Assembly: GCA_014706295.1 (NCBI GenBank)
Contig: JACSVZ010000002.1
Span: 52,486,432 to 52,550,431 of the forward strand
Source: Lycocorax pyrrhopterus obiensis
Lineage: Eukaryota > Chordata > Aves > Passeriformes > Paradisaeidae
Reading direction: 5' to 3'
DNA length: 64,000 nt
Numbering within the stretch: position 1 is the stretch's first letter; each line of letters opens with the position of its first letter. Under the pieces are notes generated by a model. That model was not told the DNA's origin. It was given only the letters and a program-made list of their open reading frames with translations, and ran no database searches. Of the stretch, positions 37,681 to 49,935 are shown piece after piece. A program made the translations under genes and the position numbers.

Positions 37681-37875
37681 AAATACTTACAGAACATTTG
37701 GCATTAGTGTGTGCAGAAGAAGTAATTCTTAAAGGAAATGTGGAAAAAAAAGATGTAATCCTCTGTACAGAGAAGTTGGACCAAAATAAATGTCTATTTC
37801 TGCTGAAGCAAGATGGATATTTATTAGGAACTGCAACACGACTTTGTAGTTTGTCTTACAGGGAGAGTGTGTAGG
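37681..37875 (+). CDS. Weak candidate second exon, phase-matched
   Basis: A strong acceptor (a run of nine T, then AATTTCAG, ending at 37680) opens a segment whose frame fits the phase-1 end of the exon at 32211: the joined codon is GAA, followed by ILTEHLALVCAEEVILKGNV. The frame stays open for about 64 codons and ends at TAG (37873-37875). If it is an internal exon it would have to stop earlier, for example at GTAATT (37722) or GTAATC (37755). If terminal, it would encode a short isoform of about 100 residues with four cysteines. The translation resembles no family I know, and a one-in-three phase match is weak evidence. Confidence 0.17.
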
Positions 37876-40800
37876 TGTGAGTCTTGTGCTCTCTGCTTAA
37901 TGTTATTGAGGATTGCTCAAAGGAAGAAACATGAGAAAACCTACCTGTGAGATTGTGTGTTTAAACAGGAAGTTTTTCTGATGACCAGAGTGAAAAGATG
38001 TGGCCATGTGGGTTGGCCATTGAGCTAACAAGTGCAAGTGCTACCACACCACACCTTTTTAAAATTATTTTTTAATGAACAGAAGGCATAGTTAGGAGGG
38101 AGAAGCGGTGGATTTATGTATCCCATAGGGATGTGTGAGCTTTCGTTTTGAAGCTTCAATGCAAAGTGTGTCTTGCCTGTTGACAGATCCATGCAAGGCA
38201 GATGCAGGGATCCTCCTTCTGCCAGCGTGCCTTCGTCTGCCCAGTGCATCTGTGCACATGAAAGTAAACATCTACGTGTTCACATGCATGTTCTACTAGC
38301 AGAGCGCATTGAATCGCGGGTGGCTTTTGTTTGTTTCAGTGGTTGAAGAGGAAAAAAAAACCTAGAAAAAAAGAATAACTTCCAGTCATACTGAAACAAG
38401 TATGTCAGGGGTGGTTTAAGTGAAGTGAAGTGAAAAAAAAAAAACCAAACCAGCAACAAAACACCAGGCAAAAAGCCCTGTTTTAATATAATCTAGAAGA
38501 TCAAATTTGACCTGAGACCATTTCTTTTCAAGTTGGGTAAGAAGCAAAATGAAATGTTGTTTGAAATGAAAATTTGCAGGTTTATTTTGAAAATACCAGA
38601 ATACCATTTGATTTTCTTATACCTCCCTCCCACTTAGATTTTGGCCAAGGCATGTTAGCTGAGCTTGGCTCAAAAAGTTAAGGTTTTGGGAGTGGGGGTA
38701 AACTGTCATTTGTATACACATTAATAGTTCTGCTCTGATCTCTCTGAACATTGAGATAAATGAAGTCCAAAATACTTGTGATAACTTTTTTCTATTTCCA
38801 TCAATTGAAATAACAAAATGGTAAAAATAATGAAATAGAGATAAATAAATATGTGTAAATTAAAAGAAGCTTGGTATCCACTACCTCCCTGGACTCCACA
38901 TGTTTGGCGCCTTCACCTTACCTTGCTGAGCTCCAGAGGAGGAGCCCGAGGCTTGCAAGGCTCCTTGCTGGAGGTGCAGGAGCAGGCGGGCTGGGGCTCT
39001 GGGCAGGCAGGGTGACGCTGCCGAGCAGTAGCAATGCCCCAAGGGCCAGCCATGCTTCTGTGTGGGTTAAAAGCCTTCTTGTCTAGCGGTTACCTCTCTC
39101 TGGTTGCTTTTCCTTGCAAAGGTGTTGTGTGAAGGGTGGGTAGCCCCCCTGGGAGTATCCTCCAGCTCCTTGGAAAAGTGGGGGATTTGCCAGCCCCCTC
39201 CATCCTGAACTGAGAAACTAAAAATATTCAGGGTCAGCAGAGGCAGTTGTGCCAGAACCACTCTGCCAGGGTAGACGGCTCCTTCTGGGCACAGAGACCA
39301 GTGGGGTTGGATGAGTCGGCACACATTCCCGTGTCAGACAGGATGTTTTCTGGGGAAGAGGTGGAAGGAAGGAGAAGAGGATATAAACCAGCTGTCTTGA
39401 TGACAGGATAGCAGTATTTTAGCTCTGGCTTTTATAAGAGGAAAATTATCACTTTGTGGGAACAGGGTTTGTATGTTGGGTAATCAGAACATGGTGGCAT
39501 AATCCCTGCCTTCCCATCACCAGATTCTGTAGTAAACATGAAGATAACCAGGAAAGCCCTGGAAATCGGCCACTCTTGGCACTGGGGCACTGTGAGCTCT
39601 CACAGCACTTTTCCTAGATAGGGAAAAGTATTGTTTTACCTATCATGAGTCAAGGATCGAAACCACAGAGACTTTGAATGCTTGCCTGAGGCAACACATC
39701 TGGCCACTGATGAAGTTGGCTGCTAGTATTTTGGCCTCTCACCCCATGCCCAAGCTGAGAATAAACACTGCCTGGAGTTGAAGGTAACCAACATCCTACT
39801 TGGGGCTTATTTGCAAGCTTTGGAAAAACGTCTCATGCGGAGCATCATTCCTTCACTTTCCTGAAGGCTCTTCTGTGTGTCCAACATGTCCCTTGTTGGA
39901 AGCTGTCTGGAGCCTGGAATGAGGTGACCTATGGTGGCATGCATCTGGCTTGGCTCCTGGCGACTGAAGCGTGCTCATTCCCTGCCTGTGGTAGGGCTCG
40001 GCATGCCTGGCCCCTTGCTCCGCCGCCCCGGGGAAGCCCCGACACCTCCTGAAATAACAGCAGTGTGAGACAGTAGCTGCAAATCAAGGTTGGGTGTAAG
40101 CAGATGTGAAGTCTGAATTGTTTCCTGAGTTATGCTTTCTATGTAGCTGCAGCACAGTTATGGTGGCAATTTTCATGTTTGCAAGGCCTAACTTTAAAAA
40201 AACCCCCTAAAACCAACCAACCAAAAAAATCCCCATTGTAGCTGCTTCTGTCTGGGGATATGTATTCACTCCTCCTCCCCCCCATTAAGATCTCAGATGT
40301 ATATGCAATTCTGAAAGTTGAGTTTGATTCACATCTGAGGCAGTGGATGTTTCTTCTTGAGAGCTGCGTACTTCAGTTCTGCAAAGTGAAATTATGGCTG
40401 CATGTGCGGTTCCCTGTTACTAAGCAATTATTTGATAATGAAAATACCAATTTTCCCACTGCATTAATTAATTCATTACATTGGAATTAATTTTTTTTTA
40501 AATTAAGTTCACAATGTTTTTGTAGAACAGTGATGTTTTCTGAAGTTCATTCAGGAGGTAAGACTAAAGGAGGCAGGGTTCAAGGAGGAAGCTTGTTTTA
40601 GCAGTTGGGTCAGTTATTTCAACAATGCCTTTAGCAAAGAAGTAAGAGGCTGTTTGCACAAATCAGTAACTAGTTCCCATGATTCAGATTGAATCACGTA
40701 GCTCAAGTCATTTGAATAAATAAATGACTTCTAGTAAGTGAGACAACCTCTGCAATTAGGATGGCATGCTGCATATTTCATGTTATTTATTATGTGGTTT

Positions 40801-43800
40801 TCAATAGATATGATTAAGCTGGTTTACACTTGGAATGCTAGGTAGCATTTCAACACAAGCCACTTAACCAGAGCTTGCATTAAAATGAGGTGCACATTTG
40901 TTTTTCACAGGTGGCATTGTGGTGCTCTATCGTCTACACTTATGTTTTCTTGTGAATTTTCTACAAACAGATGCTAAACAGGAAAAAGAAGTCACCTGGC
41001 CAAGGGCACCTCCATTTTCTGTAATTGTAGCAGGCAATTCTCAGTGCTTCCCCAATATTTACAGTTGCTGCAGTCTTAGCTTTCCTTCATGTCTTACTTG
41101 GCCATCGATTCCCATGGATGTGCATAACCAGAGGTGCAGAAAACTGCTTTTCTCAGATGTGTTCATGGAGTACGTGCTGCCCTTGGTGTTTCCAAGGGGA
41201 AGTGCTTCTTCTGCTGTTGGACTTGGGATGAGAGCATTGCAATTCAGTGTGGAAGACAAGGAAGAAAAGGTCTTCTTGGCCTTTGTTTCCAGACATGGTT
41301 ATTTTGTATTTTGTCGTAATTTTAAGTGGCTATATTATCAAATTGAAAAATCCCAGGTGGTTTTGGTGTTGTGAAAATAGTATTTTAAAAAAATGTATGG
41401 TCACTTTACTACTCTGTCATACCTGTTTGTACCATGGAGAAAGCAATATTAATTTAAGAAAATACACCCTGGACTATCAAAGGCAATAAGTAGCTCTGGT
41501 TGAAGGGGATATGGAGAATAGGTAAGACTTGGGGCCTACTGGCCAAGTGATCATCTGCTCTATTCAGGAGAAAATTTTGCTATCATGTTTCTTTCCAACT
41601 TTTTCAGTTAATATAGCATGAAAGGTACATTAGGCACAAGAGATACCTATTTGATAAAGGAGACTTTGAAAATAATGAAGATATCAGATCTTCAGTGCCA
41701 GATAAAAATACCGTTTTGCATATGTGATCACTGTTTTCTTCTGAGAGTGGAAGTTATGGTTCTCCTACCTGAAGGCATTGGTGGTGAATTTTGTACAACA
41801 TTTAGAAGCTGGTAGAAAAAGAAAACCTTCATTTCCTTTAATCACTGGGAAGGGACAGCTGTGATATGAGCAGACATGACTAATGTTTGACAAATTTGCT
41901 TCTCGTGTTAAATCTGAAGGTTCACAGATCATCAACTGGGCACATGAAGACAAGGAAACCTTTCCCCACAAAAATGTGGGGGAGGTATCCTCAAGTCTCT
42001 GGGTGACTGGTTGCCACAATGTTTTGGAGACTGCTGAACAGTAAGCGCCTTTAGTAAAAAAGCTGTTACAGGAGTGGAGTGGTTTTTCTCCTCCATTTTT
42101 ACTGCAACCTATTTCTCATTAATGGAATTTTGACATTCTCACTTATTGAATAGGATTCAATTTGTTTTACTGCTCTTCACACTAGTTCAGCACCAAGTAC
42201 ATGCCTTTTTTTTCTTTCCCATTAAAAACAAACAGAAAACCCCAAGTGAAAAACTGATTAAACCAGAACAAAACAAACCATTTTTTTTGGAAGCAGAACT
42301 GTTAGTTGGCAAAATCCTGACTCTGGAAGCTGATTTGTCACAGCTAGACCGTAACTGAAGCTGTTAGGTTTCCACATGGACATGGGTTTTGCACCACAGA
42401 GCAGTGTGTAGGACGTGGGGCCCCTGGCATTTGATGAGAGTTGGGAAGTGGTGGAACTGAGTCTGACTTTGACTTCTCTCCTTTAGTCTGGCTCTGAAAA
42501 CACTCCCTAAAAACCAAGCTGTCAGAAAACCTAGTAACAATCACGTCTTCCCTCCCTCAGGTACTGGTCCAGGTCTTCCTAATGGAGACCTGTGGTAATG
42601 TGAACGGAAGATGAACTATGCCCAGGAAGAGAGTTTTTTCCACCTCAGGTTCCGTATTTGAATTCTGACTAGTATCAGGATGCTGAGACTGTCGGTGTAG
42701 TGAGACACAATGGCCAGCAGGGCACTGATTGCCTGTAGAAATGGACCATTTGGTGTTTGGCTTTCTAATGAAAAAACCCCTTCTAGCTGGTCCTTGTGTA
42801 CTCCAACATGTTGGGGACAGAGCACAGGCTTCCATTTGAAGTTTCACTTGTGTAGCAGAGGAAGGTCAACATGAGAATTGAGCTGTTGTCTGTGCAGCAG
42901 ACTGAGAGAGGTGCTTGCAAGGTGGTGTCAGCTCCACACTTTGCCTTTATTGTCATGTTTGTACCATCTGGGTGGATACTGATGCCATTATCACTACCCC
43001 AGAATTAATGACAGAAGTCCAGTCTTCGAGAGTAGGAGCAGGGACAAGTATTTCACAGCAGATCTGGAAGGGGAAACGTGCAAGACAGATTTATGTTGTG
43101 TGTTCAGCTTCCGCCTACCTGTAAGGATAAGTAGTGGAGTTGCAGCAATCTTAATTTGGTGTAAAAGTAATTTGTAGTTCCTAATTTGACCTCTTGCAGT
43201 GAGGAAGTCTGCAGTAGGAGGTAAAGTCAAAATTTGAGCATCTTCAGTTATCTGGTAGAATCTGGTTATTTTTTAAAACATCTGTGTTAGGATACGTGCC
43301 CAGTTAATGGATCAGTTTGATATTTGTCTTTTTGTTTGGAATTTGAAAGGATGACCACTGAAATGCTCTCTTATTTTCATCTGGTCTTCAAAAAGTAATT
43401 AAGTGTTGAACAATGGTGTTGTCAGTCTGTTTCCTACCTAATAAGCTCTGCAAGGTGCTGTTGTTAATGATTTTATTATTTCAGATCTGCTCTTGTTCTC
43501 TCTTTCCCTCCTTAATGAGGCAGATCCCCTAGGCAGCATAAGTTTATCACAGTTGTCTATGGTAGATGAACTAATCCAGCACCAAGGAAGTTTGTGTTCA
43601 GCCGTGTGTAAGATGCTCCCAATCAGTACGTGTGGATAATTCTCGCTGACACATGAAAGACTTAGCATGTGCAAAAAAGGAAGAACAGACCCTTTTTCTA
43701 AATGAGGGTCATCTTGATTTGAGCAGCAGCAGTCTGGTTTGCATCAATGAGCACATGTTATTCAGTGAATTAAGAGTAAAAATAGCTAATTAACACCTTC

Positions 43801-46800
43801 TCTGTTTCTTTTTTGTCTGGTCATTAGTTACTATGTGCCAAATTAATTCCTGACAGCATAGGGCATGGAAGGGTGTCAATGACAAACTCGGGTCAAGAAC
43901 TGAATCCTTTCATGTTCTGGAGAGAAATATTGCCTCTTTTATTGTATTGCCTGTATCATGTAATTTAATACAGGTATGCTTAGTTAACATCTATATTTTG
44001 TATTTCAACTTATGAAGAGAAAATCTGGATTGGTTGTTGGAATTTGAAAGAAGGGCTATTTTATCCTGGTTTAGTATGTTACCTCTTGGATCCTATCTGT
44101 GGACTCAAATACAGTTTCAAAGACTTGGATCATTTCAGAAATAGCAAACATATGACTTCTGAGTAAACAGACTGATTGTAATAGAGAGGATTAGAAAACG
44201 GATTGTTGTGGGCCAGCATTGTACTACCGAGAGGGATGATATCGTACTGGTAATCGTACTGTTGGGCTTAATGGCCCATAAACTCTGATAAAAGCTTTTG
44301 TAAAGTTGTCAACAGTGATTCCATCCATTGTTAGATTGCCAGTGGATGTCTTCAGGTCCTGCAATAAATTGCTACCATCAATTATGTTTATGTAATTTCA
44401 TGAAATAAGACTTTCACTCTGAAGATGTAATAACTCTAATAATAATAAAAAATACTGTCAGCTAAAAATTAATGACTCAGGTCCACAATTGCTGTAGCTG
44501 CTCAGAAATCCCTTACCTGGCTTGGGCTGAGGTGGGTTTACATCTGTGGTTCCTGTGTGTAGAGGGCAGGCACTTTTTCATTACCTCTGCTGGGTGCTCA
44601 CTAGGTCAGCAGAAATAGGCAACATCACTGCAGGGTTTGTATGAAAATTTAAAAATAGTTTAAGTTTACTATATTTCTACTCTGTTGTTGGCTTTCACTG
44701 TGGGGTTTTTGGCATTACAGTTATTAGAACATGAACATTTAAAAGGCTTAATTACCTTCATAAGCCTGAGTACTCCATTTAAAAAAAAGAGGTGCAGAAG
44801 CAGTTAAATTTTGTCTATAACTTACAAGCTGTGTCAATGTATGGTCCCTTTCAAATTGTTTTCACAGCTACTACCTTCCTATCTCCTTTTTATTCCTCTC
44901 ATCCCTTCCACATGATTGGTTAGATAAATTGTTGGCCATAGTATGATGCAAAATGGGCTTTAATCCAAAGTGGGAAGAGAAGGAAGTTCTTTTGCAAGAA
45001 AATAAATAGCACAGGGTATTTAACAGTGCATTAAGCAACACAGCTGTTAATACTGCACTGATAATGCAGTGAGGAGAGCAGGAAAATATGTCATTAGTTC
45101 AGTCAAGCAGTGAATTGCTCCAGCTCTGTGTTTTGTTGGTGATATTCAACATATCCAATGCAGATGCATTGATAATGCAAAACTTAATGAAGAGTTGAAC
45201 ATGGACTTTCCACCTCTGCAGCATGGGATAGAAAGGAGGAGCTGATTTACCTGCCTGTAGGTGGAGTTTGATTTTTATATTCTGTGAAGGAGGGGAACAG
45301 AAATGTGCTGAATAGACACGAAGTCTGTCCTCCTAGAGTTACTGCTTGCCCGTATTTATTTGCTTTATTTTCTTTAGGGGGTGATGGTAGAGGTAGGAAG
45401 GTATCTTGGGGAAATATATTCTCCAGTCTCCACCTATACAGCTTCAGGAGTTCTTTACCCCAGAAAAATATAATTCTTAAGTTAATGATCTTGAATGGCC
45501 CATCAATAAAATTGCTTGCTCCATCTCCGCCTTCCTGATGTATTTGACAGTGGGTGGTAAAGTGGAATTCGAGGAGGGCCTCAAAATGATTTGGCTCCCC
45601 AGCTTCAGAGCATGGAACTTTGAAAAAAAGCATTGCAGCTACATACATGGAATCTTATGGAAAAGGTAAAATTATGGAGAGCTGGAGGAGAGAGAAGAAA
45701 ATCTGGAACTCTTGCTTCTCAGTTACAGTAACACTGCAGCAGGGACATGCATTTTCTCTTCAGGCTCAATCCAGCAAACCGTAGGCATCATATCCCTTTG
45801 AAGTCTGTGGATATTTTGCCTGCCACTGCAGGTTCAGGTTTTTTTATTACTTTATTTGCCTAAGAAAACTCTTCTCATCTAGTTTAAAGGGAAAATCTGA
45901 TATGGAATACCACACTGTATTATATGAACACTGTGCCAAAAAGTAATTCTCCCAAAACAGAAGCTGAGATGATAATCACATCCCAAGATTTTATGGTATC
46001 AGTGTTGTAACTTGAAATGAGTCTTTTGCCTGGATAAGGCAAGTAAGTCTAATAAGTACATATTCTGGTAATTGTCCTTCCACTTTCTTTTCCTAAAAGA
46101 TTGTTTCTAGATACATTTTTGGATGTGATTAATATGGGTGAATTCTTTGGGCTCTGTAAAGTGCTATGGCTTCCGGCATTGTTTTCTGCCAGCCAAAGAA
46201 GTGGTCTCATGGTTTAGCAAAAATGAGATATCTCTAAACTTGCTGGAATGAACTTGATGGAGTGGAGTGGCATTTCCCTCACACACTGGATGTGTTGAAG
46301 CCAAAGTTTTTGCATGGGAGCTCTTGCAAAGAAGCCGTGTATGTGTGTGTAGCATACACCTCTCTCTCTCTTCCTGAGAAGTATTTACTATAGGCCTGAG
46401 ATGATCTGTTAATATGTAATTCTTAGTACATAGAAGCCTCTGGCACTCTTGCTTTATCATTTAAGAAAAAATGGTGTTACCACAGCAACTGCTATGCCAC
46501 CCGGTACTGAGGCAGCTCCCATCTATGTAGCGCTTATAAAAGTACATTAGACAGATTTTTAAAGTGCGTGTAGCTGAAGTGAGAGTAGGAACTTCACACT
46601 TGGTGAATGCTACAGTGGAAGGAAAGCACAAATTTGTTCAGAAGTTGAGAAAAGTTCTTAATGGAAATAAATGGCAATGATCTAATTCAGTAAGCTCTTT
46701 GACAGATGCATTGTTTCAAGTCTACGTGCAATCCCTTTGAAATCAGCTGAGTTCTGTATAGGGCTACAGTTTGTACAGGTTCTAGAGTCTTGTTCTACAG

Positions 46801-49699
46801 GTGACAAAAGTTACATTGTAAAAGGGAGTGATGGTTTTGAGAGGCTCCAGTGGTGACACTTTTGTAGGGCGTGACTGGTGAGGGCAGATACTTGGCATTT
46901 CTCTACAATGAGCCACTGAAAATGACTGAAAGGGAAGTCATGAGCAACTGGAAGTATCAGAAGTTTTGATTTATGGGTAGTTTTGAATTTTGGACAAGGT
47001 TTCATGTTATATTTGTGCATCACCTGTATTTGATATAGCAAGGAATCTGTGTTGAGGGGTGTGCATATAAAGATGTTTTGTTGTCTGTTATACGTTAGAG
47101 TGGTACATTATAAAAGTTTCTGTTCTATAAAATGCAATTGTTTTAGGAAGGACTAGGAAAGGTTTTAAGCTAGTCTGAACTAATAGTGTAAACCTATTTG
47201 AGTTTTCCTTTTAAGACATTGAGGTGTAAGAGGACCCTGCTTCTTACACAGCTGAATGTTCTGAGCTGGACCCAAGCCCTGGTAAAGCTATAGGTTGTCA
47301 TTAAAATGCCTTTGAAATTTCACCAGTTTTGCATGAAAGCTATGCTGGATTATAAGGCAGCTTTCCCTTCCTAGCCTGGGTCAGGTAGGCACAAACGCTG
47401 AAAGATCAGTTTTGGATGATTTCTGAACCTCTACCTTTTACACCTTTACTGTGGTATAACCCACAGCACTTAAGATGGTATTCCTTCTCTGTAATCCCTG
47501 TTCTGATCTTCCTCATGGATTCTCTCTCTTGGTATCTATCTTTACTGTTGCTCTTACTTTAGGATGGTGGAGCAGGTTTGTACTTGATAACCATCCTACA
47601 GTCTCAGTATGTTTTGTTTGACCAAATGCCAGAAGGACTTGGAAGTTCACTGAGTTAAAGGCAGCAATAGTGACTGTATCCTGGGACTGGAAACAGCACC
47701 TTTGTGGTGCTGCCCAAAGGATAAGAAAAACTGATCGAGAGGGTCTTCAAGAAGTTTCTTCAGAAACTCAATTTAGTTGTGGTACAAATATGCCAGGGAA
47801 GTCCAGTGCATAAAAGATATTTCATGCATGTTCTCAGTACTGTATTCAATGAATAGGTTTGTAGTGAAGGTGTTCAGACATGTAACATGTATGATAATTT
47901 GCCTGAGACAACAAAAAGAAGTCAGTTTGTAGTCAAAAGCAGAGTTTTTAATGATATATTTTGTGATTTGTATGTAGTGCTTTAAATGTACTACAGCAAA
48001 AATTGAATGCAGGCAGTGATTTATCTCAGAAATGTACATCCACCTTCAAAAATCCAGCCTGTCTGCCTGATATCTAGTTAATCACTCACTTCTGATGATA
48101 AACTCGATGTTACGTTGGGAATGCTTTCCAGCACTAGCAGGTTCTTAACAAGCTGCTTGAGATGCATATTAAAAATGCTTTTAGAGATGTAGAGGCAGAA
48201 AAGCTTAGAAGTCTGATGACTGTTTATCTGAAAGGAGCTCCCAGGGGCAGAGGAACTGGGTTCTCCATTCATAGTGGTTTAACCAGGTAGGGAATTTATT
48301 TGTTCGTCTGCTCACAGAGACATTGAGGGGACAGTCTATTTTGAAATTTAAAATTAAAGGCAGTGGCATTATTTCAGTGCATGAAGTTCAGGGCCTTGCC
48401 TAAAGAATGTGGTGGTTGATACCTGAAAATGGTGTTTTGTGCATAACTCAGCCTGTGCACAATGTGAGTGACTGACTGATGTCAGGGAGAGAAAGCTTCC
48501 CAAGGTTTAGGAAGTTATGTCATGGACTCCATATTTCACTGCACCAGATTTATTTATAATGCTTTGCACTCCTAGTTCAAAATGCATGTGTTCCCTTGCT
48601 GTTTTTCCTGATTGTCTGCAACATGACATGCTAAAGAGAGAGAGCTTGCTTTAGCTATGGACTAAGTTAAACACCAGAGGCTTCTGACAGCCAGGCAAGT
48701 TCGTTAGCATATTTTCGTTTATAGGAAGGAATAGCAAACATTTACCTGTGCTGCAGGCTGCATGGGCAGCTATTATCTAAAGCTAACAGTACTTTCACAT
48801 GCACAGGTATGAAAAGGGGACGGTGTAGTTATCTGCAGCACTGTGATATGAAAACCTAAGGTCACATTCTACCCTTAGGTAAATCTTCTGCAGCCCTGCT
48901 GAAATGCTGAGGTACTGTGCTCAGGTCTGAAAGCAGACCTGGATCAACAGCCAGGAAAAGCAATGTTCAAAAGCAGGGATGCAAGTCTTTCAGGTTTGCT
49001 CCCAGTCTAGGCTGTCATGTGTAAAGGACTTGTTGTTAAAAAAAAAAAAGTTTGTCCTTTATGATGCATTGTAGAGAAGTCCTATGCCATGGTCTTCCAA
49101 TTACTTTTTGTTGTTTTGGATGTTTATTTCAGGCCACTGTGACTGCAATAAGGAATTTTGCATGGAAATCATAATCTGTTGCAGATAAAGCAGGGGACTT
49201 TGGCTTATTGTCTCACTATAAGTGCTGGAAGAAGTATGCCCAAGAAAAAGATACACCAAGGAGCAGGTAAAATTACCTGAATCCAAGTATCAAATCCTTA
49301 GCAAGCTCTGGATTTTGGGGAGAGCTTTGGTTCTGGTTTTGTTTGGGTGGGTTTGACTTGGCTGTATAGGGATCAGAATAATGGATTTCCCATGAGATAG
49401 TCAAAAGAGGATTATAGAATCAGGATCTGTGTATCGTAATTGTCTGCACTGTTGTATGGATTTGATATGGTCTAAGCCCCACTCCCCCACCCCCAAGTAA
49501 TTGTGCGTTATCGAGAATTATGTGCTGCAATACAAGGTGTGTGCACTAAAGAGACTTCATTTTCTTAGCTGAAAAACAGAGGTTGCGTGAAGCCAAAGCA
49601 ACGCGTAAGTGCTGGGGTCTTAAAAATTGTGTGTGTGTGCGTGCGTTTGGAAACTGCCATAAAATCCACTGGTTTGGGGAAATGTACCCATTATTAATT

Positions 49700-49935
49700 G
49701 CCTCTGACTTTCCAAGGAGCGTGTGGGCACCCTTGAGTGCCAAACGCGGTGCTGGGGCTGCTGCCGGGTGGGTGATGCCCGTGTGGGAGCTGCTGTCTGG
49801 GCGTGCTGGGAGGAAGGCTCTGCCTGCCCCATGGCTCCTGGCACCGCTCACAGCCTTGGCGTGCTGGCCCAGCTCTGCGCCTTTGCTCTTTGGCCCCGGC
49901 CTGGCATCTGCAGGGGTTTGAGCCTCCTTGATAAG
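49700..49935. other. GC-richer patch with open frames on both strands
   Basis: About 230 bases with raised G+C and several CpG inside an AT-leaning intron. Frames of 112 (plus) and 138 (minus) codons are open, as expected from stop-poor GC-rich DNA. No splice pair supports an exon. It may be a small alternative promoter or enhancer; nothing decides this. Confidence 0.3.

Noticed and set aside
40898..41374. 158-codon plus-strand frame following a TTTTTCACAG acceptor
   Set aside because: The acceptor would give a phase that is not uniquely tied to the signal-peptide exon, no donor is convincing, and the translation matches no known module.
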